Positions 8,495-17,790 are shown, numbered from the stretch's first letter. The stretch: 38,054 bases of DNA from Planctomycetia bacterium (GCA_005786805.1 SYCV01000184.1:1-38054), one strand, 5' to 3'. The notes: generated from the sequence alone by a model not told the origin. Made by a program: numbers and translations.

Positions 8495-9913
8495 ATGCAA
8501 TGTGGAATAATTCAACCCAAATTTCTTTCAAGGCGCAACATGCTTATTGGTTGTGCCAATGGTTTTGGTGCAATTGCTTTTGGTGTTTTAAATGCCGGCG
8601 AGAACCAGAAAAACAACTTTGACAATTCAGAAGGTATGCATCACAAGGCCAAGGCTAAGAATGTTATTTTTCTTTACATGGATGGTGCTCCATCCCAGAT
8701 GGACACTTTTGATCCCAAGCCGCTTTTAAATAAATACCATGGTGAGTCTCCCGATAAATTACTCAAGGTTTTACCCACCCAATTCAATAACATTGGGAAA
8801 ATTCTGCAGTCGCCCTGGAAGTTCAAGCAATATGGCCAAAGCGGGACTTGGGTCAGTGATTTATTTCCCTATATTTCTAAACATGTTGATGATCTTGCCA
8901 TTATAAAATCTGCTGTCTCTAATTTTCCTGAGCATACTAGTGCCAATTATTTTCTTCACACGGGAAGTGGTTTCCAAGGAAGACCTAGCTGGGGTGCCTG
9001 GGCAAGCTATGGGTTGGGTAGTTTTAACAAAAACCTACCAGGCTTTCTGGTTCTTAATGGCGGGCTGATTCCCCCCGGTGGTCTTGATAATTTTAACAGT
9101 GGTTTTTTACCTGCTGCTTATCAAGGGTCCGTGTTCAAGTATGGCCCTGCACCTGTGGCTAACATCAATCGTAAGGAAGTAACTGAGAAATCCCAAAAAG
9201 ATAAGATTGACCTTGCAAATCGACTGGATCGGTTGAACTCAAAAAAAATTGGCGCTAATGACCAAATCGAGGCGGCCATAGCCAATCAGGAAACTGCTTT
9301 TTTAATGCAATCCTCAATACCCGATTTGATGGATATTAAGAATGAATCAAAGGCTACACAGGATTTGTACGGGGTTAATTCGACATACGGCCCGACTAAA
9401 ATTTTTGGAACCCAATGCCTTGTTGCAAGGCGCTTAATCGAGAGAGGGGCGAGGTTTATCGAATTGACATGCCCATCTGTGGGTGCGGACCGGTGGGATC
9501 AACATAGTAACCTAAAGGCAGGCCACGAAAAAAACGCCTTGGCTGTTGACCAGCCTATTTCCGGATTGATTCATGATCTAAAGTCAAAAGGGATGCTTGA
9601 GTCCACCCTTATTGTTTGGTCTGGAGAGTTTGGTCGCACGCCATTTGCCCAGGGAAATGATGGAAGGGATCATAATCCGTTTGGATTTACTTATTGGATG
9701 GCGGGAGGCGGGGTGAAAGGTGGCACTAGCTATGGTGCCACGGATGATTTTGGTTACCATGCGATTGATGGGAAAGTCGAAATTTATGACATGCATGCTA
9801 CCATGCTGCATCTTCTGGGAATTGATCACAAAAAGTTGACTTTCCGATTTGGTGGAAGAGATATGCGACTTACCGATGTCCATGGCGAGGTGATTTCAAA
9901 AATCATAGCGTGA
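8495..9913 (+). CDS. DUF1501 family protein with Tat signal
   Basis: A 472-residue member of DUF1501, a family with the alkaline phosphatase/sulfatase fold that is nearly always encoded next to a DUF1553 gene in Planctomycetota. The N-terminus carries a twin-arginine signal (Ser12-Arg13-Arg14-Asn-Met-Leu, then a Gly/Ala-rich core), so the protein is probably exported folded. Family features include FLYMDGAPSQMDTFDPKP near residue 59, RFIELTCPSVGADRWDQH near 319, and the C-terminal stretch WSGEFGRTPFAQGNDGRDHNP (near 373). The DH/H-rich ends fit metal ligands of the fold. No sulfatase formylglycine motif (CxPxR) is seen. The 23-base gap to the DUF1553 gene indicates a shared transcript. The substrate is unknown. 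Confidence 0.9.
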   Translation: MQCGIIQPKFLSRRNMLIGCANGFGAIAFGVLNAGENQKNNFDNSEGMHHKAKAKNVIFLYMDGAPSQMDTFDPKPLLNKYHGESPDKLLKVLPTQFNNIGKILQSPWKFKQYGQSGTWVSDLFPYISKHVDDLAIIKSAVSNFPEHTSANYFLHTGSGFQGRPSWGAWASYGLGSFNKNLPGFLVLNGGLIPPGGLDNFNSGFLPAAYQGSVFKYGPAPVANINRKEVTEKSQKDKIDLANRLDRLNSKKIGANDQIEAAIANQETAFLMQSSIPDLMDIKNESKATQDLYGVNSTYGPTKIFGTQCLVARRLIERGARFIELTCPSVGADRWDQHSNLKAGHEKNALAVDQPISGLIHDLKSKGMLESTLIVWSGEFGRTPFAQGNDGRDHNPFGFTYWMAGGGVKGGTSYGATDDFGYHAIDGKVEIYDMHATMLHLLGIDHKKLTFRFGGRDMRLTDVHGEVISKIIA

Positions 9914-9958
9914 TTTTATTTTGTTTTTCGATCAATATCAGTTGATGGGGTGATTATT

Positions 9959-10570
9959 ATGAGAAGTATTTTGTCATTAATATTTGTTGTAGCTATTTCT
10001 CAGATCCTTTGTGCGGCTCAGGAAAAAGGTGAGTCATCTTCGGAAGTTGTGCTCAAGGAAGGTGGGATTTTGCCGGGACCGTTCTATCCGTTTGTTGTCC
10101 ATGGACCTAGAAAGGATAGGTTGCGTGCCCTTATAAATGAAAAACCTGAGAAAACTTTCATTTTGATGTTTTTTCAGGGAGCAAACATACCGGATTTTCT
10201 TCCCAAATCTCTAGAAGATCTTAATGTAAAAATCAAAGGTAATAAAACAAAGGGTTTTCCTTCTTCTGCAATGGCAATTTTTGTGAATCCTGAAATAAAA
10301 AATGTAGTCAGGGATGATGAAAAAAGAAACGAATTTGTGAAGGCACTAAGAACCGCAATTGCAGAAGAAAAGTCTGATTTCATTGAGATAGGTGTTGATG
10401 ATCTTGCGGATTTACAAAAGTACAAATTAGAACAATCCACCAGTATATTGATGATCCGATGTGAAAATTTGAAAGCTGTCAAGATTTTGAAGTTAGATGC
10501 GACCAATTCCAATGAAGACGGCTTTTCCAAGGGTCTATCCCAATTGCTTGAATCTGCTAAAGCCAATTGA
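9959..10570 (+). CDS. Small secreted protein of unknown function
   Basis: The protein has 203 residues and is not recognised as a named family. A clear signal peptide (Arg-Ser-Ile-Leu then a hydrophobic stretch ending at LCAAQ) directs export. The body alternates hydrophobic strands and charged helices. A stretch such as FILMFFQGANIPDFLPKSL near residue 67 recalls the first strand and helix of thioredoxin-like folds, but no CxxC active site is present, so a redox role is not supported. The ATG at 9959 is preferred because GGGG at 9947-9950 is well placed. A GTG three codons upstream (9950) overlaps that ribosome site. The gene follows the DUF1501 gene by 45 bases and may belong to the same transcript. 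Confidence 0.6.
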   Translation: MRSILSLIFVVAISQILCAAQEKGESSSEVVLKEGGILPGPFYPFVVHGPRKDRLRALINEKPEKTFILMFFQGANIPDFLPKSLEDLNVKIKGNKTKGFPSSAMAIFVNPEIKNVVRDDEKRNEFVKALRTAIAEEKSDFIEIGVDDLADLQKYKLEQSTSILMIRCENLKAVKILKLDATNSNEDGFSKGLSQLLESAKAN

Positions 10571-10688
10571 TTTGTTGTTATTTAAAGTTTTAATTTGATT
10601 CAAAAAATGAGTTTTTGCATGTTTGGCATAGTTGAACCTGTTGTGATACCATAGCAGATATTGTTTTTGATGCGGGGGTTAAAGGGTT

Positions 10689-12080
10689 ATGAAATCTTCC
10701 CAGGGTGTGATTGCTGTCCTTATTTTTGGGATCATGGTTTTTGCCCTTACATTCGCAATGAATTATCTGGGTGGATTAAGTGACCCTAAAACACCAGTTC
10801 AAATAAAAGATAATACTCCAAAAAACGCTGATTCTATTGATGATGGTGTAAACCAAGAACTTGCTTTTTTGCAGAAAGTCTACCCCTCTGATGGCATAAG
10901 TGCGATCGAAAATGAATTTAAAATGGGTGGAATGCAGGATTTTCTTTTTGCTCACGAGGGGGCACTTCCATTGAAGATAGGGTTGGACAGTAAAAATTGC
11001 ACATGCACAAGTGTGCTTGTTTTTATAATTCCTCCCGATTGGTTAAAAAACCTAGATATCAAAGATGCCATGGGCAAAATTAATCTTGTAAAAATCGAGG
11101 AGGCTTTGTCAAAAAATAATGTCAAAGATGTCCTTGAAAAACAAATTACTCCCGTGGCACTTGAGAAAAATGAACAACCTGTTTTAAATGGTGGATCAGT
11201 TGGATGGATAAGACTTCAATGGAAAACTGAAAAATTAGGTCCAAACCGTCTTACCGCGAACATCTGGATGGGAAAAAAAGGTGGTGGAAATGAGTCACGT
11301 TTGGAGGCATTGGTAAATGTGCAATCCGCCCTCCTTGTCAATCCCATGGAACTTTCTGTTGATGTGTTATCTCCTTTGGTTCCTGAAAAGAAAGCCTTTT
11401 TCAAATGTTATTCTTCCACTCGAAAATCGTTTGAATTTGTTGCGAAAATGACCCGTCCACGGCCTGATGAAACTATCCATGTTGGGAAACCCGTGCCGCT
11501 TAGCGCGGAAGAGCTGAAAAATGATGAAAAACAATTCAACGGTGCCTCGCTTCTGTCTGGTTATTTGGTTCCAGTAACTGCTTCTTATAATGTTCCCGGG
11601 GGAAAAGACCTTATGGAACTTGGTCCGTTTAGTCGACAAATTGAGTTCATAATCACTAAGAATAATAATAAGGAATTTGAATCAGACTCAAAAGTTGAAG
11701 TGAAAATTACCGGTAAAGTGGAAGGTGAATTTAGAATTTTGGATGCGGAACAAAAAGGTCGTCTTTCAATGGGGGTATTCCAGAGGACGATGGGTGCCAA
11801 AAGGGAACTGAAAATTGAGACGGATTTGCAGGGAATAGACCTTGAATTAGACACGGTTAAGACCACTCCCTATCTGAAGGTTAAACCTTTTACCGGTTGG
11901 CCTCAGGATGTTGCGGGCCGTAGAACTTGGAAGTATTTGATTGAAATCGCACCAAATTCCGTTAGCGGTCCGTTTCCAAGGGATGATGAGTTCTATAGGG
12001 ATAGTTCCTTTTATTTGAAATCAAAGGGCGATTCCGCAAGGACCATAAGGGTTCCTGTGGAAGGCCGTTCTGACAATTAA
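10689..12080 (+). CDS. Membrane-anchored DUF1573/ASH-like protein
   Basis: The protein has 463 residues. One N-terminal membrane segment (about 7-27) is followed by a large extracytoplasmic part. Near residue 90 the stretch EGALPLKIGLDSKNCTCTS matches the style of DUF1573/ASH immunoglobulin-like domains, where a PL-x-I strand is followed by a Cys-rich turn (usually CGCT, here CTCT). Further beta-rich segments follow, and no catalytic motif is seen. DUF1573-like proteins often sit beside cytochrome or metallophosphatase-like genes in Planctomycetota, and here a tetraheme cytochrome gene starts 34-37 bases downstream, so the two are probably made together. The start ATG has a G-rich ribosome site (GGGGG at about 10674-10678) upstream. 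The function is unknown. Confidence 0.55.
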   Translation: MKSSQGVIAVLIFGIMVFALTFAMNYLGGLSDPKTPVQIKDNTPKNADSIDDGVNQELAFLQKVYPSDGISAIENEFKMGGMQDFLFAHEGALPLKIGLDSKNCTCTSVLVFIIPPDWLKNLDIKDAMGKINLVKIEEALSKNNVKDVLEKQITPVALEKNEQPVLNGGSVGWIRLQWKTEKLGPNRLTANIWMGKKGGGNESRLEALVNVQSALLVNPMELSVDVLSPLVPEKKAFFKCYSSTRKSFEFVAKMTRPRPDETIHVGKPVPLSAEELKNDEKQFNGASLLSGYLVPVTASYNVPGGKDLMELGPFSRQIEFIITKNNNKEFESDSKVEVKITGKVEGEFRILDAEQKGRLSMGVFQRTMGAKRELKIETDLQGIDLELDTVKTTPYLKVKPFTGWPQDVAGRRTWKYLIEIAPNSVSGPFPRDDEFYRDSSFYLKSKGDSARTIRVPVEGRSDN

Positions 12081-12117
12081 AGTTTTGAATTTTTAACACC
12101 AGGGAAGGTGATAAGTG

Positions 12118-13782
12118 ATGACTAACAATATTTTTTTAAATTCAGTTAGAACTTTTTGGATTTATACAACAGCTTCTTTTTGCTTGATTCTTGCCATTTG
12201 TGTTCTGTCTTTTCAATTTGGGCTTTTTCAGCAAGTTTTTGCCCAGGAGCCTAAAAGTAAGGAACCTGTTGCAATCGCCTCAACCACTCCGGTTCCCAAA
12301 GGCTTGTCAAAATGGGAAAAACCTGATTTAGCTATCATCCTTACTGCTCAACAACATGGATATTTGTTGCCTTGCGGTTGTTCCCGTCCCCAGGTCGGAG
12401 GCTTGGAAAGGAGATACAATTTTGTCCAGGCGTTAAAAACAAATGGGTGGAATATCACTGCGGTTGATCTTGGCGATCTCTCCCAAAAACAAGGGCCTGT
12501 TTCCCTTCCAAATGAGCAGGGGTTGATCAAATATCGCTATGCGATGAATGCACAAAAGAAAATTGGTTATTCAGCAGTGGGCTTTGGCGAATATGAGACA
12601 GCATTGCCTTTGTTCAATGCCCTAGCGGAGTATGCGCTTAATGAACCCAGCCCCAGGGTGGTTGCAGCAAACCTATTGGAGCGGGATAAGGAATTTCCCG
12701 ACCAAGTTGCCGCCTGGCACAAGATGGAGATACAGGGTACCGACATAAAGGTTGGAGTCACTTCTGTTGTTAGCCCGAATGTTGCCGAAAAAATCAAAGA
12801 TCCCAGGGTTAAATTTGGTCCTTCTAAAAGTGCGCTTGATTCAGTTTTGAAGGAAATGAATCAACAAAACATGCAACTTAGATTGTTGTTATATCAGGGC
12901 GTGCTAAATCGAAGTCCAAAAGGAGAGCCAGTGACTGAGGCTTTGAAAGCATCGCAAACTTTCCCTGAATTTCAAATATTAATGTGTCTGAGTGAGGAGG
13001 ATGAACCCTCTGCAAATCCAGTGGTCGTGAATCACGAAAATAAAAACCAATCCTTGATCATACGAATGGGCACAAAAGGTAAATATGTTGGAATCCTTGG
13101 GGTTTATAAAACTGGTAATCCCACCCAACCCTTTAAATTTCGTTATACTATCGAACAAATGTCCGAGGATTACTTGACACCGGAATCCGCAAAAAAGAAT
13201 CACCCGGTCATGGAACTAATGGAATCTTATGCCAAAGAATTGAAGAATGAAAATTATTTGTCGAGGTTTGGGCAGGCAAGGCATCCTGTTCAGGTGTCTG
13301 CTCCTAATTCAAATCCTACTTATGTCGGGTCAGAAAAATGCAAAAAATGCCATGAGTCGGCTTATGATGTTTGGAAAAAATCACCCCATAGCCATGCTTA
13401 CCAGACTCTTGTTGATGCCAAGGAGCCTTCTTTGAGACAATATGATCCCGAATGTATCGTATGTCACACTGTGGGTTTTGGTTATCAATCAGGTTTCAGC
13501 ACCTTTGAAAAGTCACCTCTGCTTATTAATGTTGGATGCGAGAGTTGCCACGGCCCATCAAGCGAGCATGTAAAAAAACCTAATGACGAATCATGGTATA
13601 AACTTATCAATCCATGGAAATCTTCAGCTATGGAAACCCCCGCAGACAAGGAAAGTCGATTAGGTAGAGTTGATCAGTTTTGTCAAAAGTGTCACGATAT
13701 AGACAATGATGTCACTTGGACCAACAAAGGTTTTGAGCGAAAATGGCCAAAAGTTGCACATCCTAACCCAGCCGCTGAATAA
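12118..13782 (+). CDS. Metallophosphatase-like/tetraheme cytochrome c fusion protein
   Basis: An exported protein of 554 residues with a membrane segment or uncleaved signal at about 17-41. Residues about 70-330 resemble the 5'-nucleotidase/metallophosphatase fold: QQHGYLLPCGC with His80 and Cys86/Cys88, then DLGD. The GNHE-type motif is replaced by GFGEYE, so phosphatase activity is doubtful. The C-terminal part has four heme-binding motifs: CKKCH (408-412), CIVCH (446-450), CESCH (474-478) and CQKCH (522-526). Extra histidines, such as HSHAY after the first motif, could act as axial ligands. This fits a cytochrome c554-like electron carrier on the outside of the cytoplasmic membrane. The ATG at 12118 is chosen over GTG at 12115 because of the GGTG spacing at 12107-12110. 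It probably shares a transcript with the DUF1573-like gene upstream. Confidence 0.8.
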   Translation: MTNNIFLNSVRTFWIYTTASFCLILAICVLSFQFGLFQQVFAQEPKSKEPVAIASTTPVPKGLSKWEKPDLAIILTAQQHGYLLPCGCSRPQVGGLERRYNFVQALKTNGWNITAVDLGDLSQKQGPVSLPNEQGLIKYRYAMNAQKKIGYSAVGFGEYETALPLFNALAEYALNEPSPRVVAANLLERDKEFPDQVAAWHKMEIQGTDIKVGVTSVVSPNVAEKIKDPRVKFGPSKSALDSVLKEMNQQNMQLRLLLYQGVLNRSPKGEPVTEALKASQTFPEFQILMCLSEEDEPSANPVVVNHENKNQSLIIRMGTKGKYVGILGVYKTGNPTQPFKFRYTIEQMSEDYLTPESAKKNHPVMELMESYAKELKNENYLSRFGQARHPVQVSAPNSNPTYVGSEKCKKCHESAYDVWKKSPHSHAYQTLVDAKEPSLRQYDPECIVCHTVGFGYQSGFSTFEKSPLLINVGCESCHGPSSEHVKKPNDESWYKLINPWKSSAMETPADKESRLGRVDQFCQKCHDIDNDVTWTNKGFERKWPKVAHPNPAAE

Positions 13783-13817
13783 GCTTTTGTTTTATTGTTT
13801 CAAATTGGCGGATAAGA

Positions 13818-14705
13818 ATGAACCGATCGGCTATTATGCCGTTTTTATGGATGATTTGTGGGTGTCTGGCTTTTACCTTCATGGGTAATTTCACTTTCGC
13901 CTTGGGTCATGCCTCAGCAATTGGAATCAGCCTTGATTGGCAGATTATTGCTTTTTTCAGAGCATCCCTTGTTTTTTTGTTTTCTTTCTTGTTGGCAATC
14001 TTATTTAGAGTGAATCCCGTTGTTATAGGGTCTCGCAATTTATGGCTTCGCAGCATAGCAGGTAGTTTAAGTCTTGTTTGCTCTTTTTATGCCCTCACAA
14101 AACTACAACTTTCATTGGTTTTGACTGTGACAAACATGTTCCCCCTTTGGGTGGCTTTATTATCTTGGCCCATGCTTGACAAGAAGCCTTCGATATCTGA
14201 CTGGGTTGCTGTTTTGATGGGAATATTGGGGGTTGCAGTGATTCAAAATCCCCATGTGAATGATAATTATCTCGCTATTTTATCCGCGATAATGGCTTCG
14301 TTCTTCACAGCTTTGGCAATGATAGGATTACACAAGGTCAAAGGGGTGCCAACACAAACGATTGTTGTGCATTTTTCCGGAGTGGCCACATTTTTGTGTT
14401 TTTTCATCCTGCCTTTTTCCCCAAATATCAACACGGTATTGGAGAATACGGATTTTAAAATAGTGATGCTTCTTGTGGGAATTGGTCTTTCCGCGACAAT
14501 AGGCCAAAATTTTTTAACCTTGGCATTTGCTTATGGTGCCCCCACAAAAATTTCCGTGGTTGGTCTTAGCCAGGTGGTTTTTGCACTTATTGGTGATGTT
14601 CTATTCTGGAAAAAATCCCTTAGTGCTACTGAGACAGTTGGGATTTTAATGATTCTTCTGCCCACTTGCTGGGTGATGCTTAAATCTGACGAAGAAGCGA
14701 AATGA
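13818..14705 (+). CDS. EamA/DMT superfamily transporter
   Basis: An inner membrane protein of 295 residues with about ten predicted hydrophobic segments arranged as two five-helix repeats, the layout of drug/metabolite transporters of the EamA type. Each half holds a characteristic stretch: in the first, RSIAGSLSLVCSFYALTKL and PLWVALLSWPML; in the second, FLTLAFAYGAPTKISVVGL and VFALIGDVLFW. Both fit EamA domains. The transported compound cannot be inferred. The gene begins 35 bases after the cytochrome gene and has only a weak ribosome site (GGATAAG). It converges on the secreted-protein gene at 14827, and no terminator is obvious in the 121 bases between them. Confidence 0.85.
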   Translation: MNRSAIMPFLWMICGCLAFTFMGNFTFALGHASAIGISLDWQIIAFFRASLVFLFSFLLAILFRVNPVVIGSRNLWLRSIAGSLSLVCSFYALTKLQLSLVLTVTNMFPLWVALLSWPMLDKKPSISDWVAVLMGILGVAVIQNPHVNDNYLAILSAIMASFFTALAMIGLHKVKGVPTQTIVVHFSGVATFLCFFILPFSPNINTVLENTDFKIVMLLVGIGLSATIGQNFLTLAFAYGAPTKISVVGLSQVVFALIGDVLFWKKSLSATETVGILMILLPTCWVMLKSDEEAK

Positions 14706-14826
14706 GATGTCGTTTTCCTCTAAGCACTAATCACGCTGGTAGTATCCACTTTTTTGTATGTTTTTGCTGATTTCAATATTGGATTGGATACCCCAACTGA
14801 ATTCGTTTAAGAGTTTTGAAATGAGA

Positions 14827-16146
14827 TTATTTTCCTGAATTACCAGGCAGTTCTAAACTTCCGATTAGTGATAAATCTTTTGTGCCAAGTTTTTCGGCTT
14901 GCTTGGGGGATAAGCTGAAAGTAACTACGACTTGCTCACCATTAGGGCTTGCAATGGCGTAATAGTTCTGCATCGTTGGAATATTATCAAGTTGTCCCAG
15001 TGCGGAAATCCTGTATACCCATCGCCCCTTTTCACCTGACGGGACTTCGCCTTCTTGTAAGTCTTTTTCAACCACCCAACCAGGTGTTCTTTCCGTGATA
15101 TTTTTAAACTCTGCAACTGATAAGTGTTTTCCCGGTTCTGCTTTACTCCATACTGAAACTGTTGCCTGGGCTATGAAATCCCCTTTTTCGACCAATCTTA
15201 ATACCACATGGTTTTCAGTTTTTGCAACCAACTGCCAATCTCTGCTCATTGATAAGTCAAACCTGCCTTGTTGGTCTTTGAACTCCACATAAGTCATCAG
15301 GTTGGGCACATCAAAATTCTGGGGTATGGAAACCAATGCTGCATCATTAAGGGTTTCGGGAGTTTCCAATGTTGTTCTTTTGATATTGATTTCCATCTCA
15401 GTTTTTGATGCTGGATTTACAGGGCCAGCCTCGCGGTTATCGTTTTGTTTCCAACTTAAAGAGTTGATTTTCCCGATTTTTTCAACCCAGGTTCCGGTGG
15501 CGGTTATCGTTGATGTCACGCTTGCCCCGGACTCAACACCCGATGCTGTTCCCTCGATTTTGAATGTTATGATTCCATTTTCGTTTGTAATCACTTTGCC
15601 GGTTAGGGTGTGCTCGGATAGACCTTCAAAATTACATATTGCTTGAACTACGGTATCCTTTAATTTCCAAGATTCCGCTGAAAGCCCTCCTTTAACTGGT
15701 ATTAAGCTACTTATTGATAATGTGTCAAAATGTTCTCCAATAAGTTCCAATTCTTCCCGGGATAAAGGGCCTTTAGGGCTATAAACAAAAATTGAACTTT
15801 CAGGCCTTTGTGCGACTAAAAGACTTCTTTGTTTTCTTAATGTTCTTTCAGATTTAACCCCTTCAATATTGAACATTGCTTCGGCTTTGGAATAATTTCT
15901 CGCAACTTTATCGGGAGTTCCAGCGGAAGATAGATGAATGATTCTTTCTTCAAAATTGTGATTGGCAGTTGCGGTCATGGGAATGGATACAAATTTACCA
16001 TCCCGTTGAACCTTCATTTCGCCCTTTAAATTCAACGATAATTCGATTTTAAGGCACTCATCTGTTTGGGGTTGTTCCCTAAAAACAACCTCATTTTGGT
16101 TGCTTAAGGACATTAATACCGCTGCTATTAATTTAATGTTAAACAT
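14827..16146 (-). CDS. Secreted protein of unknown function
   Basis: The protein has 439 residues and is not recognised as a named family. The N-terminus (MFNIKLIAAVLMSLSNQNE) looks like a short signal peptide. The middle (about 20-270) is beta-rich with alternating charged and hydrophobic residues. The last 150 residues, from about FKDQQGRFDLSMSRDWQLV, have the rhythm of PsbP/DcrB-like domains (strand, Trp, repeated strands, then SVAEFKN), but this is an impression and not a match to a signature. The start at 16146 is chosen because GGTGGAG lies just upstream. An in-frame upstream ATG at 16173 lacks such a site. It is a single gene between the convergent EamA gene and the rplQ terminator, with its own promoter-like sequence. 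Confidence 0.6.
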   Translation of the reverse strand: MFNIKLIAAVLMSLSNQNEVVFREQPQTDECLKIELSLNLKGEMKVQRDGKFVSIPMTATANHNFEERIIHLSSAGTPDKVARNYSKAEAMFNIEGVKSERTLRKQRSLLVAQRPESSIFVYSPKGPLSREELELIGEHFDTLSISSLIPVKGGLSAESWKLKDTVVQAICNFEGLSEHTLTGKVITNENGIITFKIEGTASGVESGASVTSTITATGTWVEKIGKINSLSWKQNDNREAGPVNPASKTEMEINIKRTTLETPETLNDAALVSIPQNFDVPNLMTYVEFKDQQGRFDLSMSRDWQLVAKTENHVVLRLVEKGDFIAQATVSVWSKAEPGKHLSVAEFKNITERTPGWVVEKDLQEGEVPSGEKGRWVYRISALGQLDNIPTMQNYYAIASPNGEQVVVTFSLSPKQAEKLGTKDLSLIGSLELPGNSGK

Positions 16147-16181
16147 TTCGCTCTCCACCAATGTTATAAACAATTAAGCGG

Positions 16182-16210
16182 TAGATACACCCGGTGGTGA
16201 TTCCAGTCAA
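16182..16210 (-). promoter_or_regulatory. Possible promoter of the secreted-protein gene
   Basis: On the minus strand TTGACT (16205-16210) is followed after 17 bases by TATCTA (16182-16187), about 36 bases before the chosen ATG. The -35 matches the sigma-70 consensus at five of six positions and the -10 at three. It is plausible by position because the ribosomal cluster ends at the terminator just upstream. Confidence 0.35.
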
Positions 16211-16243
16211 CACTAGCTTTGAATTTTGTTAATATGGATAAAT

Positions 16244-16275
16244 AAAAAAGCCAAGGTTATCACCTTGGCTTTTTT
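16244..16275 (-). terminator. Rho-independent terminator after rplQ
   Basis: A perfect inverted repeat: A-run plus GCCAAGG (16244-16256) pairs with CCTTGGC plus T-run (16263-16275), with a six-base loop. On the minus strand the stem is followed by T residues, and the mirror layout would also work on the plus strand. It lies 16 bases after the rplQ stop and marks the end of the whole ribosomal gene cluster. Confidence 0.9.
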
Positions 16276-16291
16276 AAACTTAATTTAAAGG

Positions 16292-16708
16292 TTATTTATC
16301 TTCGGAGTCTTTAACAACAGGAGCACTGGAAGAAGATTGTTTGGACCTTGATTCTGTGACCAATTCAAGGAATGCTGTTTGGCCACCATCACCCAAGCGT
16401 CTTTCTTCACGCTTTAAAACACGGGTGTAGCCACCTTTACGATCTGCAAAAAGTGGGGCTATTTCTTTGAACAAGAGTTCAACCGCTTCTTTGTCGCGGA
16501 GGCGGGAAAGCGCAAGCCTTCTTGCATGAAGCGTATTCTTCTTTGCTAAAGTAATAAGCTTTTCAGCAAATATCCGAACTTCCTTGGCTTTTTCCAAACC
16601 TGTGATAATTCTACGATGAGTAAACAAAGCACGGGTTAAATTTCGGAACAAGGCGATCCTATGTTCCTGATTCCTGCCTAGTTGTCTTCCTCTTCTTAAA
16701 TGACGCAT
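16292..16708 (-). CDS. rplQ: 50S ribosomal protein L17
   Basis: L17 lines the polypeptide exit region of the large subunit. The 138-residue product begins MRHLRRGRQLGRNQEHR, the family's hallmark N-terminus, and contains LFTHRRIITGLEKAKEVR (an RNA-binding helix) and the conserved GGYTRVLK. About 18 extra residues rich in Ser, Lys and Asp form the C-terminal tail beyond the LVTES core. It is the last gene of the cluster, 37 bases after rpoA, and a strong terminator follows. Confidence 0.97.
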   Translation of the reverse strand: MRHLRRGRQLGRNQEHRIALFRNLTRALFTHRRIITGLEKAKEVRIFAEKLITLAKKNTLHARRLALSRLRDKEAVELLFKEIAPLFADRKGGYTRVLKREERRLGDGGQTAFLELVTESRSKQSSSSAPVVKDSEDK

Positions 16709-16745
16709 GGCTCAATCTCTGCTTTATGTAGTTAATATTAAAGTT

Positions 16746-17741
16746 TTACTTGCGAAGCGCAGCGGACCTTAACCCAAGTTTAAGGTTTCGTTCTTCCAAC
16801 TTAATCTTCACTTCCTTCAAGGTTGTTTCACCAAAATTGCGAACCTCAAGCAATTCTTCTTCAGTTCTCATCACTAAGTCACGCACGGTTGAAATACCTT
16901 CTGATTCAAGACAATTGGTTGCTCGAACAGATAATTCCAATTCTGCAAGACTCATGTTGAGCTTGCGCTCAAGCTCAAGGTCAACAGTTGAAGATGTCGC
17001 AGGTTCTTGAATGTGTTCCAAGCCAACTTCAGGGCCGGGTTCAGAATATTGGATGAATGGATTCAAATGCTTGCGGAGGATCTTGGCTGCTTCAACCAAA
17101 GCCATTTGAGGGGTTACTGTGCCATTGGTCCATATTTCCAAGATTAACTTGTCATAATTGGTTTTCTGGCCCACGCGGGTTTCTTCGATTTCATATTTGA
17201 CGCGAACCACGGGAGTGAAACTTGAATCAATTGGAATCACGCCAATCTCACGATCACCGCTGACATTTTCTTCAGCCATGCGGTAACCACGGCCGTTTTC
17301 AACAGTCATTTCAACCTTGAAGGGCACATCATCAGTCAATGTTGCAATCACATGTTCGGGATTGATGATCTGAACAGCTTCGGTTGTGATGATGTTGGCG
17401 GCAGTAACAACACCTTTTTCGTGTTTTTCAATCCTTATGGTCTGGGGGAGATCACTCACATTTTTGACAACAAGACTTTTAATGTTAAGAACGATATCAA
17501 TGACATCCTCAACAACACCGGGAATCGTTGTGATTTCGTGTTGAACACCTTCGATTTTAACCTGGGTGATCGCACTACCTTCCAAGCTGGAAAGAAGAAT
17601 TCTTCGGATACTATTTCCAATGGATACACCGAAACCCCTTTCAAAAGGTTCTGCATAAAATTTGCCGTATGTATCGGAAAGAGTCGAACGGTCGCCATTT
17701 ACCCTGCTTGGAAGTTCCAAGCCTCTCCAGCGAATTCGCAT
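16746..17741 (-). CDS. rpoA: RNA polymerase subunit alpha
   Basis: The alpha subunit dimerises to begin RNA polymerase assembly and contacts promoter DNA and activators. The 331-residue product has the N-terminal dimerisation domain (about 20-235; [19 protein letters not shown]) and, after a flexible linker, the C-terminal domain (about 259-320). Arg273 in [13 protein letters not shown] corresponds to the Arg265 that binds UP-element DNA in E. coli. Length and domain order are normal. It lies in the usual place between rpsD and rplQ. A 79-base spacer before it holds a hairpin that may tune its expression relative to rpsD. Confidence 0.98.
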   Translation of the reverse strand: MRIRWRGLELPSRVNGDRSTLSDTYGKFYAEPFERGFGVSIGNSIRRILLSSLEGSAITQVKIEGVQHEITTIPGVVEDVIDIVLNIKSLVVKNVSDLPQTIRIEKHEKGVVTAANIITTEAVQIINPEHVIATLTDDVPFKVEMTVENGRGYRMAEENVSGDREIGVIPIDSSFTPVVRVKYEIEETRVGQKTNYDKLILEIWTNGTVTPQMALVEAAKILRKHLNPFIQYSEPGPEVGLEHIQEPATSSTVDLELERKLNMSLAELELSVRATNCLESEGISTVRDLVMRTEEELLEVRNFGETTLKEVKIKLEERNLKLGLRSAALRK

Positions 17742-17767
17742 GATTAGATCACTCCTTATACTTCGTG

Positions 17768-17790
17768 AAGGCTATTTTTTTTAAAGCCTT
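17768..17790 (-). promoter_or_regulatory. Hairpin between rpsD and rpoA
   Basis: AAGGCT (17768-17773) pairs with AGCCTT (17785-17790) around an A/T-rich loop that is an A-run in the minus-strand RNA. No T-run follows, so it is not a simple terminator. It could act in mRNA processing or stability. The sequence shows only the inverted repeat. Confidence 0.35.

Noticed and set aside
10571-10688. Promoter-like TTGGCA/TACCAT pair before the DUF1573-like gene
   Set aside because: Both hexamers match the consensus weakly and the spacing is 18 bases; not enough to call a promoter.
14706-14826. Terminator or small gene between the convergent EamA and secreted-protein genes
   Set aside because: No stable hairpin with T-run and no plausible coding frame were found in these 121 bases.
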